A DNA stretch of 5,686 nucleotides from Deltaproteobacteria bacterium (GCA_029932035.1 JAOZQV010000061.1:7268-12953); one strand, 5' to 3'; shown: positions 1 through 5,628, counted from the first letter of the stretch. Notes: generated by a model from the sequence alone, not told the origin. Program-made: numbers and translations.

Positions 1-1343
1 GGCATCTCCTCCTTAAGAGTTCTTTTGCCTCTGGATTGAACAAAGATACCTTTATCCTCTAACTCGCGGTGTATTGCACGTCCCTTTGCTTTTTTTACGG
101 CCTTGGTTCGACTCAGAAGGCGGCCGGCCCCATGGCAACATGACCCAAAGCTGTGCTCCATTGCCCCTTCGGCCCCCGCTAAGATGTAGGAGTTGGTGCC
201 CATGTCTCCGGGGATCAAGACGGGTTGGCCAACCGTGCGATAGACTTCGGGAAGCAGGGCGTGATCGGGTGGCAGGGCCCTGGTAGCGCCCTTTCGATGA
301 ACACAGAGCATGACCTGCTTTCCGTCTATGATGTGTTGCTCTTTCTTGGCGATATTATGACACACATCATAAAGGAGTTTCATCCCTAACTCCTCCGGTC
401 TTATTGCAAGTGTCTTCAAGAGGGTCTCTATGGTCAAGTGCATCAAGATTTGGCGGTTTGCCCAGGCGTAATTGGCAGCGCAAGCCATCCCAGCGAGGTA
501 GCGCCGGGCCAGGTCTGATTCCAAAGGAGCGCAGGCTAACTGCCTGTCAGGAATGAGAAACGTTTTTTCCCCATGAGCGTCAGATTTGATCATCATCTTT
601 AAAAAATCATCGCATATTTGATGGCCAAAACCCCGGGAGCCTGAGTGGATGAAAATAGTGACCTGGCCTTCAAACAGGTTAAAATGGGAGGCTTTTTCCT
701 TGTCATAAATCTGGTCGACAACCTGGATTTCGAGGAAGTGATTTCCTGATCCAAGGGTTCCTAACTGGTTCTGCCCCCTTTTGATTGCCCGTTCGCTAAG
801 AACTGATGGATCGGCCCCCTCCATGGCGCCACGATCTTCTGTTCTTTCCAAATCAGTGGCAGTGCCAAAACCCATTTTGACGGCCCAGGCGGCCCCCTTA
901 ACGGCTACTTCGGCTTCTTTTGATTTAGACAGATGAACAGTCCCGGTTGACCCTACCCCGCTTGGGATGTTCTTGAACAGGGCCGAAACCATCTCTTTAA
1001 TGAGGGGCCTGATTTCATCGGCCCGGAGCACGGTCGTCATAAGTCTGCATCCGCAGTTAATATCGTAACCAACCCCTCCGGGAGAGACGATACCTTGATC
1101 GAGATCAAAGGCTGCAACGCCACCTATTGGAAAACCATAGCCCCAGTGAATATCAGGCATGGCCAATGAATGCCCAACGATGCCCGGCAATGTTGCGACG
1201 TTTACGACCTGGGTGAGACCCTGATCTTCCTGGATAGATTTCATTAGAGCTCTATCTGCAAAAATAAGTCCCGGTACACGCATAGCGCCGGTCTGGGGGA
1301 TTAACCATCTGTAATTATCCATTTTTTCTACTTTTATTTTCAT
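1..1343 (-). CDS. rtcB: RNA-splicing ligase RtcB (3' end cut by window edge)
   Basis: RtcB is a GTP- and Mn-dependent ligase that joins RNA 2',3'-cyclic phosphate or 3'-phosphate ends to 5'-OH ends, in tRNA splicing and RNA repair in the cytoplasm. I translated the reverse strand from the ATG at 1343-1341 and found 447 uninterrupted codons with no frameshift. Recognised family motifs, in order: GYDINCGCR (D94, C97), GSGNHFLE (N201, H202), FIHSGSRGFGHQ (H233), YDVCHN (H329) and SCCHGAGR (H404). The Asp/Cys/His residues match the Mn-binding site, and H404 matches the histidine that carries GMP; numbering is almost identical to the archaeal Pyrococcus enzyme. That enzyme is about 480 residues long, so roughly 33 residues and the stop lie left of position 1. 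A good Shine-Dalgarno, GAGGA at 1351-1355, lies 7 nt before the ATG. A second in-frame ATG at codon 8 is less likely. It lies downstream of archease, its activator, and is probably co-transcribed with it. Confidence 0.97.
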   Translation of the reverse strand, partial: MKIKVEKMDNYRWLIPQTGAMRVPGLIFADRALMKSIQEDQGLTQVVNVATLPGIVGHSLAMPDIHWGYGFPIGGVAAFDLDQGIVSPGGVGYDINCGCRLMTTVLRADEIRPLIKEMVSALFKNIPSGVGSTGTVHLSKSKEAEVAVKGAAWAVKMGFGTATDLERTEDRGAMEGADPSVLSERAIKRGQNQLGTLGSGNHFLEIQVVDQIYDKEKASHFNLFEGQVTIFIHSGSRGFGHQICDDFLKMMIKSDAHGEKTFLIPDRQLACAPLESDLARRYLAGMACAANYAWANRQILMHLTIETLLKTLAIRPEELGMKLLYDVCHNIAKKEQHIIDGKQVMLCVHRKGATRALPPDHALLPEVYRTVGQPVLIPGDMGTNSYILAGAEGAMEHSFGSCCHGAGRLLSRTKAVKKAKGRAIHRELEDKGIFVQSRGKRTLKEEM

Positions 1344-1350
1344 GACAAGG

Positions 1351-1355
1351 TCCTC
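1351..1355 (-). promoter_or_regulatory. Ribosome binding site of rtcB
   Basis: On the minus strand this reads GAGGA and ends 7 nt before the ATG at 1343. It supports that start over the ATG seven codons further in, and shows that rtcB has its own ribosome entry rather than depending on coupling to archease 89 nt upstream. Confidence 0.6.
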
Positions 1356-1371
1356 AATACCTTAAATCGGC

Positions 1372-1398
1372 AAAGTGCCTAAAGTGACTAAAGTTGGT
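1372..1398. repeat. Degenerate 9-bp tandem units in the archease-rtcB spacer
   Basis: Read on the plus strand, three adjacent 9-bp units are AAAGTGCCT (1372-1380), AAAGTGACT (1381-1389) and AAAGTTGGT (1390-1398). The first two differ at one base; the third is diverged. The units lie in the 89-nt gap between the archease stop and the rtcB start and contain no coding sequence that I can support. Confidence 0.5.
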
Positions 1399-1403
1399 GT
1401 TTT

Positions 1404-1424
1404 GTCATTCGATGTTGGACGTTC
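1404..1424. repeat. Degenerate 7-bp tandem units in the archease-rtcB spacer
   Basis: Read on the minus strand, three adjacent 7-bp units are GAACGTC (1424-1418), CAACATC (1417-1411) and GAATGAC (1410-1404), which roughly fit N-A-A-Y-R-W-C. The copies are imperfect, so this call rests partly on the similar 7-bp periodicity of the much cleaner arrays at 4741-4774 and 4812-4853. Confidence 0.4.
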
Positions 1425-1432
1425 ATCTTTAT

Positions 1433-1861
1433 CTATAAGTCAAAAATTATCGTTGCCTTCCAGCGACCGTTTTCGCAGACAACCTCGATTCTATGATATG
1501 TTACTGCCTTGATTTCGGCTAATACTTCATGCTGTTTTGGGTTAAAGGGGACTGTTTGCAGGATCGAATTAATACGGGATTGAGTGATGGAACTAATTTC
1601 AACGCAGGTTACAACCTTGCTTTCACCTTGGAAAAGATAAAGGATTTCTCCCAACCAGCGTACCATAAGATCGGCGTAGTCTTCCCCGCTGACCGAAAGT
1701 TGAAGTGAGCTGGTTTTTCCGGCCGGCCGGCCTTCGATCATTATCTGCATCATCGAATGAGCGGCCTTCTCAAATAGATCTCTCAGATCTAAGCCGGTCA
1801 CCATGATGCCCAAATCAGCTGTATGATCCAGAAAAGTGAAGGCTGCGCTATGTAAATCCAT
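1433..1861 (-). CDS. Archease, RtcB-activating protein
   Basis: Archease is a small cytoplasmic metal-binding protein that accelerates the guanylylation and turnover of RtcB. The 142-residue product has the usual length of the family. Its N-terminus carries the hallmark FLDHTADLGI (residues 10-19; D12, H13, D16), the middle has the family-like KAVTYHRIEV (118-127), and it ends in ATIIFDL, whose D141 corresponds to the conserved C-terminal metal-binding Asp. The ATG at 1861 is the only usable start: an in-frame TAA lies 10-12 nt upstream and the next residues already belong to the conserved domain. I see no Shine-Dalgarno before this ATG, which is odd for a conserved gene. rtcB follows 89 nt downstream on the same strand, a common pairing that strongly supports the call. 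The gene is transcribed away from the cysteine-rich gene at 1923. Confidence 0.96.
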   Translation of the reverse strand: MDLHSAAFTFLDHTADLGIMVTGLDLRDLFEKAAHSMMQIMIEGRPAGKTSSLQLSVSGEDYADLMVRWLGEILYLFQGESKVVTCVEISSITQSRINSILQTVPFNPKQHEVLAEIKAVTYHRIEVVCENGRWKATIIFDL

Positions 1862-1867
1862 AAAGAA

Positions 1868-1896
1868 ACATTAGTTTTAAAGGACTGAATTGTCAA
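1868..1896 (-). promoter_or_regulatory. Possible sigma-70 type promoter for archease-rtcB
   Basis: On the minus strand a perfect -35 hexamer TTGACA (1896-1891) is followed after 17 nt by TAATGT (1873-1868), a weak -10 matching TATAAT at three of six positions. Transcription would then start at or next to the archease ATG at 1861, giving a leader of almost no length, which would agree with the missing Shine-Dalgarno. The weak -10 makes this tentative. Confidence 0.3.
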
Positions 1897-1907
1897 AACA
1901 TTGTTCA

Positions 1908-1913
1908 GGAGGA
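1908..1913 (+). promoter_or_regulatory. Shine-Dalgarno AGGAGG that fixes the start of the cysteine-rich gene
   Basis: AGGAGG ends 9 nt before the ATG at 1923. The same reading frame could be opened 11 codons earlier at a TTG (1890), but then this strong ribosome binding site would lie inside the coding region, so the ATG at 1923 is preferred. Confidence 0.75.
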
Positions 1914-1922
1914 AAAGAAACC

Positions 1923-2201
1923 ATGAAGTGTGCCTTTTGTGGGAACAAGCTTATAATTAACAAGAAAGTGATGAAAAATGATGAATGCCCTCACTGCTCG
2001 AGAGATCTCAGATGCTGCAGGCAGTGCAAGTTCTACGACCTTCATGCCTATAATGATTGCAAAGAGGTCATGGCAGAGAGGGTTGTGGATAAGGAGCGCT
2101 CCAATTTCTGTGAATATTTTGTCATGCGAGGTTCATCGCTGGGAAAAGTGAGCAAGGAACAGGACGCGAAAAAGGCGCTTGAGGCCCTCTTCAAGAAATA
2201 A
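1923..2201 (+). CDS. Small cysteine-rich (zinc ribbon-like) protein of unknown function
   Basis: I do not recognise a named gene here. From the ATG at 1923 the product has 92 residues, nine of them cysteine: C3, C6, C22, C25, C31, C32, C35, C46 and C63. The first four form CxxC-x15-CxxC, a plausible zinc ribbon. C32 (or C31), C35, C46 and C63 could form a second metal site, with the central stretch CRQCKFYDLHAYNDC followed by ERVVDKERSNFCEYF. I recall the latter motif as common in small hypothetical proteins of Deltaproteobacteria and other phyla, but cannot confirm that here. The tail (about 74-92) is lysine-rich and probably helical. There is no signal peptide or membrane segment, so it is probably cytoplasmic. 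It is divergent from archease-rtcB and convergent with dacB (30 nt between the stops). Nucleic-acid or protein binding is possible but not shown. Confidence 0.85.
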   Translation: MKCAFCGNKLIINKKVMKNDECPHCSRDLRCCRQCKFYDLHAYNDCKEVMAERVVDKERSNFCEYFVMRGSSLGKVSKEQDAKKALEALFKK

Positions 2202-2231
2202 TCATACCCACGGAAATCCTTCCTTTCTCTA

Positions 2232-3500
2232 CTAATGGGCGATGGCTTTTTTCACACAATTGATCGCAGCATCCATATTGGAATTGCGCCTGTTAAAAAA
2301 CACAACAAAGTAATATGGCCCCTGGGGATATCCCCCTATATATCCAACTTTAGTCCTGATTCCCTTGAGCGAACCGGTCTTGTAAAGCACGTTGTCTTTT
2401 CTCCTGAGGAGATGTCTGTAAGACCTGAACTCTTTCAGTATGGTCAACATTTCAAGAGCGGAAATACGGTTTTGCCTCGAGATCCCTGATCCCTCAACAA
2501 TTTTGATGTTTTGTAACAGGAGTTCGTTCTTTGCGTATTCAGTGACAGCTCTTACACCCTTGGCCAAAGTCCCCGGTGGTCCGCAAACTGAGGCGCCCAA
2601 GGCAATAAAGATCTGATTGGCCATGAAATTACTTGATGATGCCAGCATTTTCTGAACAACTGATTCTAATGTAAAGATGGATTCGTAGGTATAAATCAAC
2701 GTGTCGTCGGGCCTAACAGGACCAAACCGGATATTGTCCTGGCTTTTCACCCCCCTTTTTCTTAGAAAGTGCAAGAGCAGTTCTCCTGTATAGAGGGCCG
2801 CATCTCGAGAATTATCTATAAAGGTGTACCGCCCTCTATTAAGTCCCAGGGATCGAATTCGGTCCCTGGCAAAGGGGATCATAGGCGTTTGTCTCTCCGA
2901 GGATATGATTCTCCCTTTTCTGTCACTCCGGAAAACTACCGTATTGAAATTTGCGCAGAGTGCCCCAACAGGCGCATCGTAGGGGTTGGTTGAATTCCCG
3001 CACCCAGGAATTCTGATGTGGGAGGAAAAATAGGTATTATCCAATATGAGGTCTTGAAAGCGCAGAATTTTTGTTGATAGATAATCTGCCAAGTTCTGCA
3101 AAATCTCAGAGGTCAGAAGGGGATCGCCATAACCCTTTACCTTGAGGTTTTGAAAGGTATCAGTATAAAACTCCGTCCGGAATCTGTAAGACGGGCCGAA
3201 GTGACTGAGCGCTGCCAGGGCGGTTAATATCTTTATTGTTGAGGCCGGGATACGTCCTTTTATTTCGTTTTTCTTATATAGAATCCTGCCATCGGGGTCT
3301 GCCACCAAAAGAGCATCTTTAGATGTAATGTTAATCAGGCATGGGGGGTTCTGTCCAGCACCCGAAATAGATGACTGCGACATAAAGAACCCGGAGAGTA
3401 TGGTCACAAGCCATATCATCCACACTGCTTTCCTGCTAATCCTGGTGGCCGGGTCGGTGGTGGGATGAAGATTCGATGAGAGGGCGAAAATAGAATTCAT
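2232..3500 (-). CDS. dacB: D-alanyl-D-alanine carboxypeptidase/endopeptidase, family S13 (PBP4-like)
   Basis: Enzymes of this penicillin-binding family remove the terminal D-Ala of peptidoglycan stem peptides and/or cut D-Ala-meso-DAP cross-links in the periplasm. The 422-residue product shows all three active-site motifs: S87-T-I-K90 (SxxK, nucleophile S87), S289-S-N291 (SxN) and K374-T-G376 (KTG, in VLYKTGSLKG). EGSGISRQNRIS (336-347) is the characteristic S13 segment, and PYDAPVGALCANFNTVVF (173-190) is also typical. One hydrophobic segment at about 26-40, preceded by R/K residues, is a signal peptide or N-terminal anchor. The 23 polar residues before it are unusual, and a start at M28 would remove them. 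However, the ATG at 3500 overlaps the transglycosylase stop by 4 nt (ATGA), which argues for translational coupling and for this start. Five cysteines (54, 167, 182, 306, 415) in an exported protein could include disulfides. It is the last gene of its string. Confidence 0.95.
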   Translation of the reverse strand: MNSIFALSSNLHPTTDPATRISRKAVWMIWLVTILSGFFMSQSSISGAGQNPPCLINITSKDALLVADPDGRILYKKNEIKGRIPASTIKILTALAALSHFGPSYRFRTEFYTDTFQNLKVKGYGDPLLTSEILQNLADYLSTKILRFQDLILDNTYFSSHIRIPGCGNSTNPYDAPVGALCANFNTVVFRSDRKGRIISSERQTPMIPFARDRIRSLGLNRGRYTFIDNSRDAALYTGELLLHFLRKRGVKSQDNIRFGPVRPDDTLIYTYESIFTLESVVQKMLASSSNFMANQIFIALGASVCGPPGTLAKGVRAVTEYAKNELLLQNIKIVEGSGISRQNRISALEMLTILKEFRSYRHLLRRKDNVLYKTGSLKGIRTKVGYIGGYPQGPYYFVVFFNRRNSNMDAAINCVKKAIAH

Positions 3501-4081
3501 TTGGCCTTGGAGTTATATGTTTCATAATAATCCATCACCCTCTTTACAAAGGCTTTGGTCTCTGGAAAAGGGGGGACCCCTTTATATGATTCCACCGCCT
3601 CCGGACCAGCGTTGTAGGCGGCTAAGGCTAAGGTTTTATCGTTCTTGAAACGCTTTAATAAGAGACTGAAGTACCGGGTTCCACCGAAGATATTTTCTTC
3701 CGGATCAAAGGGATCCTCAACAGCCATATCATCCGCTGTCCTCGGCATCAACTGCATCAAACCCTGAGCTCCCCTGCTGGAAGTCGCCTTGTGATCAAAG
3801 CCTGATTCAGCCTTTATTATGGCCCTTATAAAGTGCGCATCAATTCCGAACCGTTTGGATGCCTGTTTGATAATGCCACTATACTCTTTAATATATTCTG
3901 TAGGTGTCTTCCGGGTACCCCTGATATATATGGTGTATCGCATGTCTGTTTTTATATTGGTAAAATGCCATACCCCGTTTTTGTCCACGTATCGATAGAC
4001 ATCCGCCCACACAGTGATATTCATAAATAGCGAGAGGACCAGGATCAATACGGCTCCCCAGGATATTCTCAAAAGGATCAT
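3497..4081 (-). CDS. Lytic transglycosylase with N-terminal DUF4124 and SLT domain
   Basis: This enzyme cleaves the MurNAc-GlcNAc bond of peptidoglycan to give 1,6-anhydro ends and acts outside the cytoplasmic membrane. Counted from the ATG at 4081, the product is 194 residues. It has a signal peptide (about 1-26, hydrophobic core followed by VWA-D), a short DUF4124-like segment VYRYVDKNGVWHFTN (28-42), and a Slt-type lysozyme-like domain from about 70 to the end. In that domain IKAESGFD supplies catalytic E92, and GLMQLMP (107-113) and AYNAGP (155-160) are standard family motifs. The start is ambiguous. A TTG at 4087 gives two extra residues and a TTGA overlap with the transaldolase stop, while the ATG at 4081 lies 2 nt after that stop; either is close enough for coupling. 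The stop overlaps the dacB start by 4 nt. I see no lipobox, so it is probably soluble or held by an uncleaved signal. Confidence 0.94.
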   Translation of the reverse strand: MILLRISWGAVLILVLSLFMNITVWADVYRYVDKNGVWHFTNIKTDMRYTIYIRGTRKTPTEYIKEYSGIIKQASKRFGIDAHFIRAIIKAESGFDHKATSSRGAQGLMQLMPRTADDMAVEDPFDPEENIFGGTRYFSLLLKRFKNDKTLALAAYNAGPEAVESYKGVPPFPETKAFVKRVMDYYETYNSKAK

Positions 4082-4083
4082 CT

Positions 4084-4725
4084 TCAACCTAACTTCTTCC
4101 AGTCTGCAAGGAAGTTTTCCAGCCCAATGTCCGTCAAAGGATGTTTAATCAGCTGTTGGATGACCTTGAACGGGATCGTGGCAATATCTGCACCCATGAG
4201 GGCCGCATCCAGCACATGTAAGGGATTTCGGATGCTTGCAACAATCACCTCTGTGTCAAAGGCATAATTTTCATAGATAGTAATGATCTGTTCTACCAGA
4301 TCCATTCCAACGTGACTTATATCGTCCAATCTACCCACAAACGGGCTGATATATGCGGCCCCAGCCTTAGCGGCCATCAATGCCTGGACAGGCGAAAAAC
4401 AAAGAGTCACATTGGTCTTGATCCCTTCCTGAGCCAGGGACCTGACTGCCTTTAGACCCTCTTCTACCAGGGGTATTTTAACCACCATGTTATCAGCCAT
4501 CCCGGCCAGATCCCTGGCCTCCTGCACCATTCCCTCTGCATCGAGGCTCACCACCTCTGCGCTTACCGGGCCGTCAACGATATCAGCTATCTCCCTTATA
4601 AGTTCCTTAAATTCCCTTCCCTCTTTGGCTACCAGACTCGGATTTGTAGTAACACCGTCCACCATACCCAACTCCTTTGCCCTTTTGATCTCTTCCACAT
4701 TTGCCGTGTCAATAAAAAATTTCAT
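4084..4725 (-). CDS. tal: Transaldolase of the short fructose-6-phosphate aldolase (FSA/TalC) family
   Basis: Family members are Schiff-base class I aldolases that transfer dihydroxyacetone units between sugar phosphates (pentose phosphate pathway) or cleave fructose 6-phosphate; cytoplasmic. The 213-residue product is full length for this subgroup. Visible landmarks are MKFFIDTANV (D6), GVTTNPSLV (T26-T27-N28-P29), NMVVKIPL with the Schiff-base lysine K83, ISPFVGRLDD (127-134) and ADIATIPF (179-186). Position 57 is Glu (SAEVVS) and position 129 is Phe. At the equivalent sites true fructose-6-phosphate aldolase has Gln59 and Tyr131, so transaldolase activity is more likely. The start is the ATG at 4725, where the conserved N-terminus begins, preceded by GGGGG (4730-4734). 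The reading frame stays open 23 codons further to 4794, but that stretch is translated tandem repeat. It is separated from the YHS gene by a repeat-filled 129-nt gap. Confidence 0.95.
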   Translation of the reverse strand: MKFFIDTANVEEIKRAKELGMVDGVTTNPSLVAKEGREFKELIREIADIVDGPVSAEVVSLDAEGMVQEARDLAGMADNMVVKIPLVEEGLKAVRSLAQEGIKTNVTLCFSPVQALMAAKAGAAYISPFVGRLDDISHVGMDLVEQIITIYENYAFDTEVIVASIRNPLHVLDAALMGADIATIPFKVIQQLIKHPLTDIGLENFLADWKKLG

Positions 4726-4729
4726 ATAA

Positions 4730-4734
4730 CCCCC
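4730..4734 (-). promoter_or_regulatory. Atypical G-run ribosome binding site of the transaldolase gene
   Basis: On the minus strand GGGGG lies 4 nt before the ATG at 4725, directly after the last heptamer unit of the repeat array. It lacks the usual AGGAG core and has short spacing, but it is the only purine-rich run here and supports the short transaldolase start. Confidence 0.4.
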
Positions 4735-4774
4735 GTTTGGATTTTGGATTTTGGATTGCGGATTGCGGATTTGG
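4735..4774. repeat. Tandem heptamer array A (AATCCNN type)
   Basis: On the plus strand the units are ATTTTGG (4741-4747), ATTTTGG (4748-4754), ATTGCGG (4755-4761), ATTGCGG (4762-4768) and a shortened ATTTGG (4769-4774), preceded by a partial GTTTGG (4735-4740). On the coding strand of the operon these read as CCAAAAT and CCGCAAT units. The array sits immediately upstream of the transaldolase ribosome binding site and, if translated, would give a false N-terminal extension rich in N, P, Q, K and I. Confidence 0.85.
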
Positions 4775-4791
4775 TCCGTCACCTTTCTCAC

Positions 4792-4805
4792 CAAGGAAGA
4801 CCTTG
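4792..4805. other. Small inverted repeat between the two heptamer arrays
   Basis: CAAGG (4792-4796), a 4-nt loop AAGA, and CCTTG (4801-4805) form a perfect 5-bp stem in the non-repetitive 37 bases that separate the two arrays. There is no following T-run on either strand, so it is not a standard terminator. It may be chance. Confidence 0.35.
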
Positions 4806-4811
4806 TTCCGC

Positions 4812-4853
4812 TTCAATATTCAATATTCAATATTCAATCTTCAATTTTCAATT
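4812..4853. repeat. Tandem heptamer array B (TTCAATA type)
   Basis: Six adjacent 7-bp units on the plus strand: TTCAATA three times (4812-4832), then TTCAATC (4833-4839), TTCAATT (4840-4846) and TTCAATT (4847-4853). Differences are confined to the seventh base. On the operon's coding strand this is a run of ATTGAA units that begins one base after the TAA stop of the YHS-like gene. Confidence 0.9.
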
Positions 4854-4854
4854 A

Positions 4855-5109
4855 TTACCGTTGCGCCCTCATCCCTTTTTCAAACTTCTCAGCACACTCC
4901 TTGCTGCAGAAAAAAAATTCCTTGCCGCCCACGACCTTTCTCTGAGCGGTCCTCCGCGGAATATAGGTCATGCAGGAAGGGTCCTGAACCATCTCGTCAA
5001 CAGGCCCGTCACCCGGTCTCTGTTCGGTTTTTTGACCGAGAGGCATGTACTTCCGTACCGCACGATATATAAAAAAGATAAGAAAGATGAGGAGCAGAAA
5101 CTTTATCAT
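4855..5109 (-). CDS. Small membrane-anchored YHS-like protein
   Basis: The 84-residue product has a strongly hydrophobic N-terminal segment (about 2-15) followed by basic residues RAVRK, so it is probably a single-span membrane protein with its C-terminus inside the cell. After a polar linker (about 22-38), residues 41-77 resemble a YHS/TRASH-type metal-binding fold: DPSC (C46), a GGKEFFFC segment (C68) and CSKEC (C72), ending in AEKF. The pattern DPxC...FFCSxxC...F is that of YHS domains, although Met replaces the usual Gly after C46. Three cysteines could bind a metal ion. The ATG at 5109 directly abuts the folK TAG (5110-5112), and GGGAGGGG (5114-5121), inside the last folK codons, provides a good ribosome binding site, so the two genes are almost certainly co-transcribed. 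The specific function is not known to me, and nothing indicates a direct link to folate synthesis. Confidence 0.88.
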   Translation of the reverse strand: MIKFLLLIFLIFFIYRAVRKYMPLGQKTEQRPGDGPVDEMVQDPSCMTYIPRRTAQRKVVGGKEFFFCSKECAEKFEKGMRAQR

Positions 5110-5619
5110 CTATCCCCTCCCTATAGGCATAATACCCTGCCCTTCTTCAGCAAGATCATCAAAGAGCTCAGACATGGTTCTGCCAAGAACAGGGTGAACC
5201 AGATCAGGATCTAATTGTACCATCGGCATAAGGACAAACTTTCTTATATGCATAAGCGGGTGAGGAATAGTCAAGTTCTTTTCGTCAAACACATAATGTC
5301 CATAGAGAAGAATATCAAGATCAATAATACGCGATTCCCATCTCTGCTTTCTCACTCTTCCCATACCGGTTTCGATAGAGAGAAGGAATCTTAACAAATC
5401 TTGTGCAGAAAGCCCTGTTGCTACGCGAATCACCCCGTTCACGTACCAGTCCTGGGATGCCACACCCACCGGTTCAGTCCGGTAAAAGGGGGATTGCTTC
5501 ATTACCGTGCAGTTCTCTATATTATCAATTAGATCAATTGCTTTACAGCAATTTCGCAATTTATCCCCAAGATTGGAGCCAACCCCGATATAAGCTGTTT
5601 TGATCTCTGCTAAAGGCAC
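5110..5619 (-). CDS. folK: 2-amino-4-hydroxy-6-hydroxymethyldihydropteridine pyrophosphokinase (HPPK)
   Basis: FolK transfers pyrophosphate from ATP to 6-hydroxymethyl-7,8-dihydropterin, the step before dihydropteroate synthase in folate synthesis, in the cytoplasm. The 169-residue product has usual length and motifs: AYIGVGSNLGD (9-19), SPFYRTEPVG (43-52), the catalytic stretch RWESRIIDLDILLYG (93-107) with D100 and D102 as the Mg-binding pair, and IPHPLMHIRKFVLMPM (118-133). The start is a GTG at 5619; an in-frame TAG lies only 9 nt upstream (5629-5631) and the next Met is at residue 40, beyond the conserved N-terminus, so no alternative is plausible. AGGCGG a few bases before the GTG is a modest ribosome binding site. 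Its last codons carry the ribosome binding site of the following YHS-like gene. Confidence 0.97.
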   Translation of the reverse strand: MPLAEIKTAYIGVGSNLGDKLRNCCKAIDLIDNIENCTVMKQSPFYRTEPVGVASQDWYVNGVIRVATGLSAQDLLRFLLSIETGMGRVRKQRWESRIIDLDILLYGHYVFDEKNLTIPHPLMHIRKFVLMPMVQLDPDLVHPVLGRTMSELFDDLAEEGQGIMPIGRG

Positions 5620-5628
5620 TTTCGCCGC

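Noticed and set aside
74..286. Plus-strand open frame of 70 codons
   Set aside because: It lies antisense inside rtcB, whose motifs are intact; its arginine/proline-rich composition is that of a shadow frame.
1..300. Possible frameshift or pseudogene in the 3' part of rtcB
   Set aside because: I translated the minus strand from 1343 to the window edge codon by codon; the frame stays open and reaches H404 and beyond, so the gene is only cut by the window edge.
1890..1922. Earlier TTG start for the cysteine-rich protein
   Set aside because: It would place the AGGAGG ribosome binding site inside the gene, and no ribosome binding site precedes the TTG.
2178..2195. Inverted repeat CTTGA...TCAAG at the end of the cysteine-rich gene as a terminator
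   Set aside because: The stem is only about 5 bp, lies inside the coding region and has no T-run after it on either strand.
2202..2231. Bidirectional terminator between the convergent stops
   Set aside because: The 30-nt gap shows only a 4-bp GGAA/TTCC pairing and no clear hairpin with T-run.
2235..2993. Plus-strand frames of 74-84 codons
   Set aside because: They are antisense to dacB, which carries all three penicillin-binding motifs; no independent support.
4735..4853. CRISPR-like array
   Set aside because: The units are 7 bp and directly adjacent with no spacers, so this is a simple tandem repeat.
4737..5214. Several overlapping plus-strand frames across the repeat spacer and the YHS/folK genes
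   Set aside because: They read through tandem heptamers and are antisense to two well supported genes; no domain or ribosome binding site supports them.
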